DNA of 64,000 bases from assembly GCF_000745855.1 (NCBI RefSeq), contig NZ_JQKD01000007.1, positions 62,001 to 126,000 of the forward strand, written 5' to 3'. Positions 7,781 through 20,948 of the stretch are shown here, piece after piece. The DNA comes from Xenophilus azovorans DSM 13620 (GTDB lineage: Bacteria > Pseudomonadota > Gammaproteobacteria > Burkholderiales > Burkholderiaceae_C). The notes under the pieces were generated by a model. The model worked only from the letters and a program-made list of their open reading frames with translations, ran no database searches and had not been told where the DNA came from. Position numbers and translations under genes: made by a program. Numbering within the stretch: position 1 is the stretch's first letter; each line of letters starts with the position of its first letter.

Positions 7781-8836
7781 TCATTCTCGCCACTGCAGCA
7801 GCAGCGACCAGGGCTGCCGGCTCATGTGGCGGTCGATGCAGCCGGGCGTGCCGGGCGTGCAGCCGCTGCCGTCGAGGTAGCTCGGGTCCAGCCGCCGCGT
7901 GCCGGGCGCGAACAGCAGGCGGCGCTGCGTCACCGACTGCAGCACGTTGCCGCCGATGGCGTCGAAGCCCTGCTCGTCGACCTGCACGACCACGTCGCAG
8001 TGCATCGGCACCGGCGCGCCGCCCGCCGCGCGCGCGGCCAGCGCGGGGACCAGCGTGTCGAAGCGGTCCAGGCCGGCGTCGGCGCCGCGGCTCTGGCACA
8101 CCAGGTCGCCCACCCGGGGCGGGGTGCGGGCGAGGTCGCAGGCGCGCAGCGCATGGGGCGCGGCTTGGCCCGCCTGCTCGGCCTGCGTCGCCGCCCAGGC
8201 CGCGCCGGCGTAGTCGGCATGCGCCTCGGAGAAGGCGAACTCGCCATCGCGCAGCCCCGCCTGCCGCGCCAGCCAGCTCACGAAGGCGGCGGACCAGGGC
8301 GTGTCGACGACCGCCACGCGGTCCAGCGCGGCCGCGAGCGCATCCTGCTCCTGCGGCGAGAGGCCCTGGTCCGGGCCGGCGCCCAGGCCCTGCAGCCGCT
8401 CGCTGCCGGCCTGGGCCAGGGCCTCGCGCAGCCGCCCGCGGTCGGCCGGGCGCAGCGCGCCGTGGCGCACCACGTAGGGCAGCCGGCGTGCGTCGGGGTC
8501 GACGGCCTGCCAGTAGGCCATCACGCGCTGCCAGGGCGCGAGGCCATCGATGCGCGGCACGTCCTCGGCCTCGTAGGCGCCCGAGGCCAGCAGCCGGCCC
8601 TCGGCATCGAGCGACGATGCGCCCCAGGCGGCGTGCTCGCCCTGCGCCGCGGCGGCGAAGGCCAGGGCGCGCGGCGGCGCATCGCGCTGCGCGGCGGCCT
8701 GGCAGAAGTCGGTGCCGGGCGGCACGGTCGTCGGGGTCGGGGCGGTCGGCGGCGCGGCGCAGGCCGCGCACAGCAGGGCGGCGAGCAGCGCGGCGCCGCG
8801 GCGTCCGGCCCGCCGCGGAAAGGGGGAGATCGGCAT
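7781..8836 (-). CDS. DUF2272 lipoprotein
   Basis: A 351-residue protein that starts MPISPFPRRAGRRG and continues into a lipoprotein signal with the lipobox AALLCAAC. The mature part contains VDTPWSAAFVSWLARQAGL, a segment characteristic of DUF2272, and a conserved GDLVC stretch, suggesting a cysteine/histidine hydrolase-like fold. The function of the family is unknown. It sits between a deaminase and an ABC permease, all on the minus strand with gaps of 25 and 44 bases. Confidence 0.72.
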   Translation of the reverse strand: MPISPFPRRAGRRGAALLAALLCAACAAPPTAPTPTTVPPGTDFCQAAAQRDAPPRALAFAAAAQGEHAAWGASSLDAEGRLLASGAYEAEDVPRIDGLAPWQRVMAYWQAVDPDARRLPYVVRHGALRPADRGRLREALAQAGSERLQGLGAGPDQGLSPQEQDALAAALDRVAVVDTPWSAAFVSWLARQAGLRDGEFAFSEAHADYAGAAWAATQAEQAGQAAPHALRACDLARTPPRVGDLVCQSRGADAGLDRFDTLVPALAARAAGGAPVPMHCDVVVQVDEQGFDAIGGNVLQSVTQRRLLFAPGTRRLDPSYLDGSGCTPGTPGCIDRHMSRQPWSLLLQWRE

Positions 8837-8880
8837 GGACACGGGCCAGCATAGCGGCACCGCCCCGCCCGTTGCTTCGG

Positions 8881-9648
8881 TCAGCCGCCCTGCGAGCCGC
8901 GGTGCGCCCAGGCCGTGGTGTGCTTCTCGACGGCGCTGAAGAGTTCGTACATCGCCATCGCCATCGCGCCCACCACCATCAGCCCGGCGAAGGCCAGGCC
9001 CATCTGCATGGCCGAGCCGGCCGAGATCAGCAGGTAGCCGATGCCCTCGTTGGCGGCCGTCATCTCGCTGACCGTGGTGCCCACGAAGGCCAGCGTGATC
9101 GCCACCTTGAGCGAGGCGTAGAAGTAGGGCATGGAGCGCGGCAGGCCGATCTTCACCAGCACGTCCCAGCGCTTGGCGCCGAGCACGCGCAGCACGTCCT
9201 CCAGCTCCGGCTCCAGCGTGGCCAGCCCGGTGGCGATGTTGACCATGATGGGGAAGAAGCTGATGAGGAAGGCGGTGAGGATGGCCGGCCCGATGCCGAT
9301 GCCGAACCACACCACCAGGATCGGCACGAAGGCCGCCTTGGGCAGCGCGTTGAAGGCCGTCATCAGCGGGTACACCGCCGCGTAGGCGATGCGCGAGCTG
9401 CCGATGACGAAGCCCAGCAGCACGCCCACCACGATGGCCAGGCCGAAGCCGGCCATCGTCACCCAGAAGGTGCGCCAGGCATGGCCGGCGATGACGCCCT
9501 TGAACTCCCAGAACTGCTCCCAGATGCGCAGCGGGCTGGGGAAGATGAAGTCCGAGACGCCGAAGGCCGAGCAGATGATCTGCCACAGCGTGATCACCGC
9601 CACCAGCAGCAGCCAGGGCGACCAGCGTTCGAGTTGCTTGTTGTTCAT
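8881..9648 (-). CDS. ABC transporter permease (SsuC/TauC-like)
   Basis: A 255-residue inner-membrane permease of the nitrate/sulfonate/taurine class with about six helices and the EAA loop (ALPKAAFVPILVVWFGIGIG region and the later LEDVLRVLGAKRWD). ATG 9648 (MNNKQLERWSP) is chosen because GGGGACC lies just upstream. Its operon partners are the ATPase 25 bases upstream and the NMT1-like binding protein. Cargo unknown; this class covers sulfonates, nitrate, thiamine precursors and pyrimidines. Confidence 0.85.
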   Translation of the reverse strand: MNNKQLERWSPWLLLVAVITLWQIICSAFGVSDFIFPSPLRIWEQFWEFKGVIAGHAWRTFWVTMAGFGLAIVVGVLLGFVIGSSRIAYAAVYPLMTAFNALPKAAFVPILVVWFGIGIGPAILTAFLISFFPIMVNIATGLATLEPELEDVLRVLGAKRWDVLVKIGLPRSMPYFYASLKVAITLAFVGTTVSEMTAANEGIGYLLISAGSAMQMGLAFAGLMVVGAMAMAMYELFSAVEKHTTAWAHRGSQGG

Positions 9649-9673
9649 GCCGGGGTCCCCGGGAAGTCCGCCT

Positions 9674-10504
9674 TCATGCGACCTCCCTGGCGGCCACAGC
9701 ATGCCGCATGGCGCCGATGTGGCCGCGCAGCTCGTGCACGATGTCGCTGAATTCCTTGGTGTAGGTCACTTCCAGCTCGCGCGGGCGCGGCAGCTCGATC
9801 TCGCGCCGCACGACGAAGCGCCCGGGCGACCTGCTCATCACGTACACCGTGTCGGCCAGGAACACCGACTCGCGCAGGTCGTGCGTGACCAGGATGACGT
9901 TGAAGCGCTGCTCCGTCCACAGGTCGCGCAGGATGCACCACAGCTCCTCGCGGGTGAAGGCGTCGAGCGCGCCGAAGGGCTCGTCCAGCAGCAGCATCTT
10001 GGGCTCGTGGACCAGCGCGCGGCAGATGCTGGCGCGCTGCTGCATGCCGCCCGAGAGCTGCCAGGGAAACTTGTCCTCGTAGCCGCCGAGGCCCACCTTC
10101 TGCAGCAGGCGCCGGGCGCGCTCCTCGTACTCCCTGCGCCTGCGCTTGAAGCTGGAGCGGTAGGGTTCCACGATCTCCAGCGGCAGCAGCACGTTGTCGA
10201 CCGTGGTGCGCCAGGGCAGCAGCGACGGCGACTGGAAGGCCATACCGGAAATCTTCAGCGGCCCGGTGACGGGCTGGCCGTCGATGCGGATGCGCCCCAT
10301 CGAGGGCATGCGCAGCCCGGTGGTGAGCTTCATGAAGGTCGACTTGCCGCAGCCCGAGGGGCCGACGATGGCGATGAACTCGCCCCGCGCGACCTGCAGG
10401 TCGATGGCCTCGACCGCGAAGTGGTTCTCGCGCAGCAGCTGCTCGTTGTAGGCGAGCCAGACGTCCTGGAAGTCGACGAAGGGGATGGCGGCGGCGTCTG
10501 CCAT
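9674..10504 (-). CDS. ABC transporter ATP-binding protein (SsuB/TauB-like)
   Basis: A 276-residue ATPase with Walker A GPSGCGKST near residue 49, Q-loop FQSPSLLPWRT, signature LSGGMQQRASICRAL, Walker B MLLLDEPFGALDA and switch VTHDL. The long C-terminal stretch with RSPGRFVV is typical of the TauB/SsuB group. The gene begins immediately after the stop of the substrate-binding protein (10505), so the two are translationally linked. Confidence 0.88.
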   Translation of the reverse strand: MADAAAIPFVDFQDVWLAYNEQLLRENHFAVEAIDLQVARGEFIAIVGPSGCGKSTFMKLTTGLRMPSMGRIRIDGQPVTGPLKISGMAFQSPSLLPWRTTVDNVLLPLEIVEPYRSSFKRRRREYEERARRLLQKVGLGGYEDKFPWQLSGGMQQRASICRALVHEPKMLLLDEPFGALDAFTREELWCILRDLWTEQRFNVILVTHDLRESVFLADTVYVMSRSPGRFVVRREIELPRPRELEVTYTKEFSDIVHELRGHIGAMRHAVAAREVA

Positions 10505-11530
10505 CTACTTCCTGAGGATGGCCAGTTCGGCCGCCGGCGGCAGCATGGCGCTCGTCCACACCGCGTCGGGGCTGACGCGCGTCTTGGTGTTGAAGGCGTC
10601 GGAGACCTGCGAGGCCATCAGCGACAGGCGTGCCGGGTTCACCACGCCGAAGCCCTCGGCACGGGCGTCGGGGCTGGCGATCACGGTGTCGATCGCCAGT
10701 TGCAGGCGGCGCGTCTCCAGCTTGCTGTCGATGATGCCGTCGCGCGCCTTCACCGACGCGATGGCCGCCGGCGGGTTGGCGATGACCTCCTTCGCGCCCT
10801 TCGCGAAGGCCGAGAGGAAGGCCTTCACCACCTCGGGCCTGTCCTTGATCAGCTTCGGCGAGGCGATGATGACGTTGCCGTACAGCTTCACGCCGTAGTC
10901 CGGGTAGGGCAGCACCACGATGTCGCCGGCCTTGGCGCCGCGCGCCTCCAGGTTGAGCAGCGAGGTGAAGGTGAAGCCGGTGATGGCGTCGATGTCGCCG
11001 CGCATCAGCATGGTCTCGCGCAGCGTCGGGTCCATCGCCGTCCAGTTCACGGTGCCGATGTTGTTGGCCTTGGCGAAGATGGGGAAGGCGCGGCGGCCGG
11101 CGTCGAACACCGGGGCGCCGAGCTTTTTGCCCGCCAGGTCGGCCGGCTTGGCGATGCCGCTTTTCTTCAGCGCCATCACCGAGGCCGGCGTATTGTTGTA
11201 GACCATCATCACCGCCACCGGCTTGTTGGGACTGTCGGGGTTGTTGGCGTGGAACTCCATCAGCGCCGCCAGGTCGGCGAAGCCCATGTCGTAGGCGCCC
11301 GAGGCCACGCGCGTGACGGTGCCGCCCGAGCCGTTGCCGGCGTCGATGCTCACGTCGAGGCCGGCCTGCTTGAAGTAGCCCTTGGCGGCCGGGTGCAGGA
11401 AGAGGGCGGACGGCCCCTCGAAGCGCCAGTCGAGATGGAACTTGATGGGCGTCTGCGCCTGGGCGCTGCCCAGGCCGAGGCACAGGGCCGAGGCCGCCAG
11501 GAAGGATTGCAGCAGGTGTCGCTTGTTCAT
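10505..11530 (-). CDS. ABC transporter substrate-binding protein (NMT1/THI5-like)
   Basis: A 341-residue periplasmic protein with a Sec signal peptide (LLQSFLAASALCLGLGSAQA cut before QTPIKF). The opening FHLDWRFEGPSALFLHPAAKG and later GDIDAITGF are typical of NMT1/THI5 or SsuA-like receptors that bind small aromatic or sulfonated molecules. First gene of a binding protein-ATPase-permease operon. Ligand not identifiable; the neighbouring deaminase makes a pyrimidine-type ligand possible but unproven. Confidence 0.82.
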   Translation of the reverse strand: MNKRHLLQSFLAASALCLGLGSAQAQTPIKFHLDWRFEGPSALFLHPAAKGYFKQAGLDVSIDAGNGSGGTVTRVASGAYDMGFADLAALMEFHANNPDSPNKPVAVMMVYNNTPASVMALKKSGIAKPADLAGKKLGAPVFDAGRRAFPIFAKANNIGTVNWTAMDPTLRETMLMRGDIDAITGFTFTSLLNLEARGAKAGDIVVLPYPDYGVKLYGNVIIASPKLIKDRPEVVKAFLSAFAKGAKEVIANPPAAIASVKARDGIIDSKLETRRLQLAIDTVIASPDARAEGFGVVNPARLSLMASQVSDAFNTKTRVSPDAVWTSAMLPPAAELAILRK

Positions 11531-11671
11531 CGCCGTGACGTCTGTGGGAGATGCCAGGCGGGTGAGCAAGAACGATGCCGCTACCTCATGGTGCGTCTGC
11601 ACCACCCAAGGCACCGAAGGCCGGCGCGGCCGGTCCGGTTTCGGTGCATGCGGGCGCGCGGATGGTGCGCG

Positions 11672-12091
11672 TCAGCGGGCCGCCGGGATCGCGTAGCTGC
11701 CCACGGCGTGCGCCACCGGCTCGGGATGGCCGTCGCTGTAGAGCAGCACCTCGCCGGTGGCCAGCGTGCGCCCGACCTTGAGCAGCCGGCACACGCCGAT
11801 CACGTCGCACCCGGCGGCGGGCTTGCGCAGGAAGGTGGTGTTCAGGTTGGTCGTCACCGCCAGCGGCACGATGCCGATCTCGCCCAGCAGCGCGACGTAC
11901 AGCGCCACGTCGGCCACCATCATCAGCGTCGGGCCGGAGACGGTGCCGCCGGGGCGCAGGTCGGCCTCGTCAACCGCCTTGCGGATGGTTGCGCCCCGTT
12001 CGCCCACGGCCTCGATCACGCAGGGGTTCTGCGGGAACTCCGTGCGCAGGAAGTCCGCGAGCTGCGGCAGGCTGGGGCGGGCGGCGCTCAC
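11672..12091 (-). CDS. PaaI-type hotdog thioesterase
   Basis: A 139-residue single hotdog domain protein. PGGTVSGPTLMMVADVALYVALL is the helix and catalytic region of the PaaI/4HBT family, which hydrolyses acyl-CoA thioesters in the cytosol. The start is GTG 12091, preceded by a GGAGGG ribosome site inside a 70-bp repeat that occupies the whole space from the maeB stop to this start, so it is likely co-transcribed with maeB. Substrate unknown. Confidence 0.78.
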   Translation of the reverse strand: MSAARPSLPQLADFLRTEFPQNPCVIEAVGERGATIRKAVDEADLRPGGTVSGPTLMMVADVALYVALLGEIGIVPLAVTTNLNTTFLRKPAAGCDVIGVCRLLKVGRTLATGEVLLYSDGHPEPVAHAVGSYAIPAAR

Positions 12092-12152
12092 CGGACCACC
12101 CTCCGTCCTGCGGACTGCGGGTGCGAGCGCCTTCGCAGCGGCCGGGCGGCAC

Positions 12153-12155
<3 letters not shown>
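12086..12155 (-). repeat. 70-bp stop-to-start intercistronic repeat, copy 1
   Basis: Reading on the minus strand, this element begins with the TGA stop of maeB and ends with the GTG start of the thioesterase. It is 58/70 identical, without gaps, to 62923-62992, which has the same position between two other genes. It carries a ribosome-binding site (CGGAGGG) and a central near-palindrome around CTCGCACCCGCAG. Confidence 0.8.
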
Positions 12156-14453
<2,298 letters not shown>

Positions 14454-14549
14454 GAGGGTCTCCTCGGTTTTCGGGAATCGGAAAGCAAGAAGGAGAGGCT
14501 ACCGCAAAGCGGCACCTCTCCCGGGTGGTGGAACTACGATGGACGCGGT

Positions 14550-15461
14550 TCAGCGATGCGTATCCGGCATCACCGGATGCTGCGCCATGGCCTCCAGAGC
14601 GCGGACGAGGGCGGAATGGTCCGACTGGCCGAAGCCCAGCGCGGCGCACGCGTTCATCAGCTGCGCCGCCCCGGCCGTCTGCGGCAGCGCCACGCCCAGG
14701 CTGCGCGCGCTCTGCATCGCCAGGTTCAGGTCCTTCTGGTGCAGGCTGATGCGGAAGCCCGGATCGAAGGTGCGCTTGATCATGCGCTCGCCATGCACCT
14801 CCAGGATGCGGCTGGAGGCGAAGCCGCCCATCAGCGCCTGGCGCACCTTGGCCGGGTCGGCCCCCGCCTTGCTGGCGAACACCAGCGCCTCGCCCACCGC
14901 CGCGATGTTCAGCGCCACGATGATCTGGTTGGCCACCTTGGTGATCTGGCCGGCGCCCACATCACCCACCAGGGTGACGTTCCTGCCCATCTTCTCCAGC
15001 AGCGGGCGCACCGACTCGAAGGTCTTCTCCTCGCCGCCGCACATGATGGTCAGGCTGGCCGCCTTGGCGCCCACCTCGCCCCCGGAGACCGGCGCGTCCA
15101 CGTAGCCGCAGCCCAGCTTCGCGATGCGCGCGGCGAAGTCCTTCGTGGCGATCGGGTCGATGGAGCTGCAGTCCACCACCGTCTTGCCGGCGGTCAAGCC
15201 CGAGGCCACGCCGTTCTCCCCGAACAGCACCTTCTCCACGTCGGGCGTGTCGGGCACCATCAGGAAGATGACATCGGCCTGGCGCGCCACCTCGGCGCCG
15301 CTGGCGCAGACCTCGGCCTTGCCCGCCAGGGCAGCCGGCACCTCGCTGCGGGTGTTGACGAACAGGGTGTGGCCGGCATCGGCCAGGTGGCCGGCCATGG
15401 GCGCGCCCATGATGCCCAGGCCGATGAAGCCGATGCGGCGGGACGTCGTTGCGTTGCTCAT
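14550..15461 (-). CDS. glxR: 2-hydroxy-3-oxopropionate (tartronate semialdehyde) reductase
   Basis: A 303-residue beta-hydroxyacid dehydrogenase: Rossmann start GFIGLGIMGAPMAGHL, substrate motif DAPVSGGEVGA, and catalytic lysine in GAGQITKVANQI. It reduces tartronate semialdehyde to D-glycerate, the final step of the glyoxylate carboligase route. ATG 15461 (MSNATT) has an AGGAG site; a TTG 15 bases earlier is in frame but contains that site. Third gene of gcl-hyi-glxR, 11 bases after hyi. Confidence 0.9.
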   Translation of the reverse strand: MSNATTSRRIGFIGLGIMGAPMAGHLADAGHTLFVNTRSEVPAALAGKAEVCASGAEVARQADVIFLMVPDTPDVEKVLFGENGVASGLTAGKTVVDCSSIDPIATKDFAARIAKLGCGYVDAPVSGGEVGAKAASLTIMCGGEEKTFESVRPLLEKMGRNVTLVGDVGAGQITKVANQIIVALNIAAVGEALVFASKAGADPAKVRQALMGGFASSRILEVHGERMIKRTFDPGFRISLHQKDLNLAMQSARSLGVALPQTAGAAQLMNACAALGFGQSDHSALVRALEAMAQHPVMPDTHR

Positions 15462-15472
15462 GCTCTTGCTCC

Positions 15473-16252
15473 TCAAGCGGTCAGGGTCTTCAGCCAGCCC
15501 AGGCCTTCGGTGGTGGTGGTGCGCGGCTTGTACTCGCAGCCGATCCAGCCGGGGTAGCCGATGGCGTCGATGTGCCTGAACAGCCAGGGGTAGTTGATCT
15601 CGCCGGTGCCCGGCTCGCCGCGGTCCGGGTTGTCGGCCAGCTGGATGTGGCCGATGCGCGCCAGGTGCTTGCTCAGGGTGTTGCCCAGCTCGCCTTCCAT
15701 GCGCTGCGCGTGGTAGATGTCGTACTGGATGCGCAGGTTGTCCGAGCCGACCTCGTCCAGCAGGGCCAGGGCCTGGTCGGTGCGGGTGAGGAAGAAGCCG
15801 GGGATGTCGAAGGTGTTGATCGGCTCGACCAGCAGCTTCAGGCCCGCCTTCTCCAGCTCGCGTGCGGCGAAGCGCAGGTTCTCCACCAGGGTGGGCTGCA
15901 CGTCCTGGTGGGTGGCGCCTGCGGGCAGCTTGCCGACCAGGCAGTTCAGTTGCGGGCAGCCCAGCGTGGCGGCGTACTCGATGGCGCGGGCCACGCCCTC
16001 GCGGAACTCGCTCACGCGGCCCGGGTGGCAGGCGATGCCGCGCTCGCCGGCGTCCCAGTCGCCGGCGGGCAGGTTGTGCAGCACCTGCGCCAGGCCGTTG
16101 GCCTTCAGGGCGGCGGCCAGCTCGTTCCTGTCGAAGGGGTAGGGGAACAGGTACTCCACCGCCTCGAAGCCCGCCCGGGCGGCGGCCTCGAAGCGCTGCA
16201 GGAACGGCAGCTCCGTGAAGAGCATCGTCAGGTTGGCGGCAAACTTGGGCAT
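15473..16252 (-). CDS. hyi: Hydroxypyruvate isomerase
   Basis: A 259-residue TIM-barrel isomerase of the Hyi/xylose-isomerase-like family. It begins MPKFAANLTMLFTELPFLQR, has the metal-binding segment LVEPINTFDIPGFFLT and ends with GEINYPWLF and GCEYKPRTTTTEGL, all closely matching Hyi. It interconverts hydroxypyruvate and tartronate semialdehyde. It lies between gcl (13 bases) and glxR (11 bases) in one operon. Confidence 0.92.
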   Translation of the reverse strand: MPKFAANLTMLFTELPFLQRFEAAARAGFEAVEYLFPYPFDRNELAAALKANGLAQVLHNLPAGDWDAGERGIACHPGRVSEFREGVARAIEYAATLGCPQLNCLVGKLPAGATHQDVQPTLVENLRFAARELEKAGLKLLVEPINTFDIPGFFLTRTDQALALLDEVGSDNLRIQYDIYHAQRMEGELGNTLSKHLARIGHIQLADNPDRGEPGTGEINYPWLFRHIDAIGYPGWIGCEYKPRTTTTEGLGWLKTLTA

Positions 16253-16265
16253 CTCGCGTCTCTCC

Positions 16266-18059
<1,794 letters not shown>

Positions 18060-18136
18060 CTGAGGTCTCCTTGGGATGGCATGGACTCTAGGCACTGGCG
18101 GGCCGCCGAAGAAGAGCCGCCCGGGCCATATCACCT

Positions 18137-18151
18137 ATTCCGCAATGGAAT
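18137..18151. promoter_or_regulatory. T-N11-A palindromic operator of the glyoxylate operon
   Basis: ATTCC-N5-GGAAT is a perfect inverted repeat that satisfies the T-N11-A rule for LysR-type regulators. It lies in the 113-bp divergent space between gcl and the LysR gene, just upstream of the LysR start, the usual place for an autoregulatory recognition site. Confidence 0.65.
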
Positions 18152-18160
18152 GACTGAACG

Positions 18161-18166
18161 TACCAT
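18161..18166 (+). promoter_or_regulatory. Candidate -10 element of a leaderless LysR transcript
   Basis: TACCAT ends six bases before ATG 18173 and no Shine-Dalgarno is present, so transcription would start at or next to the start codon. Confidence 0.4.
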
Positions 18167-18172
18167 CGGGGC

Positions 18173-19081
18173 ATGGACCGGCTGCAGGCGATGGAAATGT
18201 TCGTGCGCGTGGTGGAGACGGGCAGCTTCTCGCGCGCCGCCCGCGAGTTCAACACCACCCAGCCCACCGTGACCAAGCAGGTCGCGGCCATCGAGGCGCG
18301 GCTGAAGGTGCGCCTGCTCAACCGCAACACCCGCGGCGTGAGCCTCACGGAGCCGGGCGCGCTGTACTACGAGAAGTGCAAGGCCATCGTGCGCGACGCG
18401 GAGGACGCCGACAACGTGGTGCGCATGCGCCAGTCGCAGGCGCAGGGCCTGCTGCGCATCGGCACCTCCGTGGCCTTCGGGCGGCGGGTGGTGGTGCCGC
18501 TGGCGCTGGAGTTCATGCAGCGCCACCCGCAGCTGCTGGTGGACCTGAGCTTCGACGACCGCTACGTGGACCTGGTGGCGCAGGGGCTGGACGTGGCGCT
18601 GCGCATGGGCCGGCTGGCCGATTCATCCCTGGGCGCGCGCTCCCTCGGCATGAACCCGTGGGTGATGGTGGCCTCGCCGGCCTACCTCAGGCGCCACGGC
18701 ACGCCGCGCCGGGCGCAGGACCTGTCGTCGCACACCGCGCTCATCTACAGCAGCGTGGTCGGCGACGACGTGTGGCACATGCAGACGCCGCGCGGCGAGC
18801 CGGTCGGCGTGCCGGTGAGCGGGCGGCTGCGCTCGAACAACCTCTCTGCCGTGCTGGCCGCGGCGCGCGACGGCATGGGCATCGCGCTGATGCCGCGCTA
18901 CGTGGCGCACGACTCGCTGGCCGCCGGGCGGGTGAAGGAGGTGCTGGCCGGCCACGTGCTGCCCGAGCAGGAGATCCACGCGGTGTTTCCCTCGCCCCGG
19001 CTGCTGCCGGCGAAGGTGTCGCACTTCCTGGCCTTCCTGCAGGGGCGCTTCGCCGGCGACTGGTGGGCGCAGTCGCCTTAG
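18173..19081 (+). CDS. LysR-family regulator of the glyoxylate operon
   Basis: A 302-residue LysR-type regulator: winged HTH in residues 1-60 (MDRLQAMEMFVRVVETGSFS, TTQPTVTKQVAAIEARL) and a periplasmic-binding-fold effector domain. It is transcribed away from gcl and probably controls it in response to glyoxylate or a related metabolite; the effector is inferred. The start has no ribosome site. Its stop overlaps the end of the convergent AI-2E family gene by four bases. Confidence 0.88.
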   Translation: MDRLQAMEMFVRVVETGSFSRAAREFNTTQPTVTKQVAAIEARLKVRLLNRNTRGVSLTEPGALYYEKCKAIVRDAEDADNVVRMRQSQAQGLLRIGTSVAFGRRVVVPLALEFMQRHPQLLVDLSFDDRYVDLVAQGLDVALRMGRLADSSLGARSLGMNPWVMVASPAYLRRHGTPRRAQDLSSHTALIYSSVVGDDVWHMQTPRGEPVGVPVSGRLRSNNLSAVLAAARDGMGIALMPRYVAHDSLAAGRVKEVLAGHVLPEQEIHAVFPSPRLLPAKVSHFLAFLQGRFAGDWWAQSP

Positions 19082-20169
19082 GGCGCGTCGTCGGGCGGCG
19101 GGAAGGGCGGGGCGTTGCCGTCTTCCTCGTTGGACTCGGCGAACAGGCTCCAGACGGCCATGAACAGCGCGGCGATCACCGGCCCGATGACGAAGCCGTT
19201 GATGCCGAAGACGGCCATCCCGCCGAGGGTGGAGATCAGCACCACGTAGTCCGGCATCTGCGTGTCCTTGCCCACCAGGATGGGGCGCAGGACGTTGTCG
19301 ACCAGGCCGACGACGAACACGCCGATGAAGATCAGCGCCAGGCCCTTGAAGACGGCCCCCGTCGCCAGGAACCAGATCGCCACCGGCGCCCAGATCAGCG
19401 CCGCGCCCACGGCGGGCAGCAGCGAGAGGAAGGCCATCACCACGCCCCACAGCAGCGCCCCCTGCACGCCCAGCAGCGCGAAGGCCACGCCGCCCAGCAG
19501 CCCCTGCGCGGCCGCCACCGCCACGTTGCCCTTGATGGTGGCGCGGATCACGGTGGTGAACTTGTTGAGCAGGTAGTGCGTGTGCGGGCGCGCCAGCGGC
19601 AGCGCGTTGCGGAGGGTCTTGGACAGGTCCGAGCCGTCGCGCATGAGGAAGAACAGCAGGTAGAGCATCACGAAGAAGCCCACGATGAAGTCGAGCGTGT
19701 TCTGCCCGATCGACAGCGCCTGCTGCCCGATGGCCTGGCTGGCCTGCGCCGCCACCGCCGAGAGCTTGGACAGCATCGCCTCCATGTTGCTCAGGCCGAA
19801 GCGGTCGAGCAGGTTGGCCAGCCATTGCGGCAGCGCCGCCACCACCTGCTGGACGTAGCCGGCGAAGTTGAGCTGGCCCGAGCGCACGCGCTGGGCGACC
19901 TCGGCCACGTCCTGCACCAGCGAGGTGGCGATGACGACCAGCGGCAGGATCACGATCACCAGCACGATGGCCAGCGTGGCCAGCGCGGCGGGCGTGCGGC
20001 GCTTGCCCATCCGGGCCAGCAGCCGGCGGTACAGCGGCGTGAACAGGATCGCCAGCGCCATGCTCCAGAACACCGCCCCGAAGAACGGCAGCAGGATCCA
20101 GCCGAAGGCAGCCGTGACGGCGAAGAGCAGGGCGAGGAAGACCCCGCGCTGGAGTTGGGGCGAATTCAT
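19078..20169 (-). CDS. AI-2E family transporter (UPF0118)
   Basis: A 363-residue membrane protein with about seven to eight hydrophobic segments and the family landmarks GWILLPFFGAVFWSMALAILFTPLY near the N-terminus and the C-terminal LPAVGAALIWAPVAIWFLATG block. Members include the AI-2 exporter YdgG/TqsA and Na+/H+ antiporters, so substrate is uncertain. It is convergent with and overlaps the LysR gene. Confidence 0.82.
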   Translation of the reverse strand: MNSPQLQRGVFLALLFAVTAAFGWILLPFFGAVFWSMALAILFTPLYRRLLARMGKRRTPAALATLAIVLVIVILPLVVIATSLVQDVAEVAQRVRSGQLNFAGYVQQVVAALPQWLANLLDRFGLSNMEAMLSKLSAVAAQASQAIGQQALSIGQNTLDFIVGFFVMLYLLFFLMRDGSDLSKTLRNALPLARPHTHYLLNKFTTVIRATIKGNVAVAAAQGLLGGVAFALLGVQGALLWGVVMAFLSLLPAVGAALIWAPVAIWFLATGAVFKGLALIFIGVFVVGLVDNVLRPILVGKDTQMPDYVVLISTLGGMAVFGINGFVIGPVIAALFMAVWSLFAESNEEDGNAPPFPPPDDAP

Positions 20170-20248
20170 GGTGGCGCCGACTGTAGCCGAGCCGCCGCGC
20201 GGGCCGGGGGATGCGCGGCGCGTGTCGGTGTCGGCCGACGCCGCGCGC

Positions 20249-20944
20249 TCAGGCCACGCGCGCGGGCCTTTGCACCGGCGCGAGGCTGGCGCGCAGGCCC
20301 TGCACCGCGTCGGCCGTCGGCAGTTCGGTCTGCAGCGCCTGCTCCACGTGGCCGATGTGGTCGAGCATCAGTGCGCGCGCGCCGTCCGGGTCGCCGCGCT
20401 CCAGGGCGGCGACGATGGCCGCGTGCTCCTCGCAGGACTGGCCGGCCTCGTGGCGCGACTGGTAGAGCGTGGCCGCCAGCGTGGTGCGGGCGGTCAGGTC
20501 GCGCAGCACGCCGCACAGCAGGCGGTGGCCCATCTGCTCGGCCAGGCAGACGTGGAAGTCGGCCAGCAGGAAGGCGCGCGTGGCGGCGTCGGCACCGCGC
20601 ACCGCACGGCGCTCCTCCTCGATGTGCTCGCGCAGGCGGCGGATCACCTGCGACAGCGGCCGGCCGCTGTCGGCCAGGATGCCGGCCTCGACGATGCGGC
20701 GGGCCGAGAAGGCGTCGCGGGCCTCCTCCGCCGAGGGCTGCACGACGAACCAGCCGCGCTTGGGCTGCACCTCGACGAAGCCGCGCGCCTGAAGCTGCAT
20801 CAGCGCCTCGCGCACCATGGTGCGGCTCACGCCGAACAGGTCCGCCAGCGCCTGCTCGCCCAGCCGCTCGCCGGGCGCGAGCTTCTGGGCGAGGATGGAT
20901 TCGACGACGCGCTCGGCGATCGAGGTGGGGCTGATGTCGGACAT
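20249..20944 (-). CDS. GntR-family regulator (FCD/FadR-type)
   Basis: A 231-residue regulator with an N-terminal winged HTH (LGEQALADLFGVSRTMVREALMQL) and a C-terminal FCD helical bundle that binds an organic acid and usually a metal (DFHVCLAEQ, HAAIVAALERGD, H at both expected positions). It lies four bases downstream of dctA on the same strand and is the obvious candidate to bind the paired TTGCATGCAA sites upstream of dctA, giving a product-controlled dctA-gntR operon. Confidence 0.88.
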   Translation of the reverse strand: MSDISPTSIAERVVESILAQKLAPGERLGEQALADLFGVSRTMVREALMQLQARGFVEVQPKRGWFVVQPSAEEARDAFSARRIVEAGILADSGRPLSQVIRRLREHIEEERRAVRGADAATRAFLLADFHVCLAEQMGHRLLCGVLRDLTARTTLAATLYQSRHEAGQSCEEHAAIVAALERGDPDGARALMLDHIGHVEQALQTELPTADAVQGLRASLAPVQRPARVA

Positions 20945-20948
20945 GTCC

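Noticed and set aside
11531-11671. Possible TPP riboswitch upstream of the NMT1-like ABC operon
   Set aside because: No THI-box sequence such as the CTGAGA element is visible; only GC-rich palindromic text.
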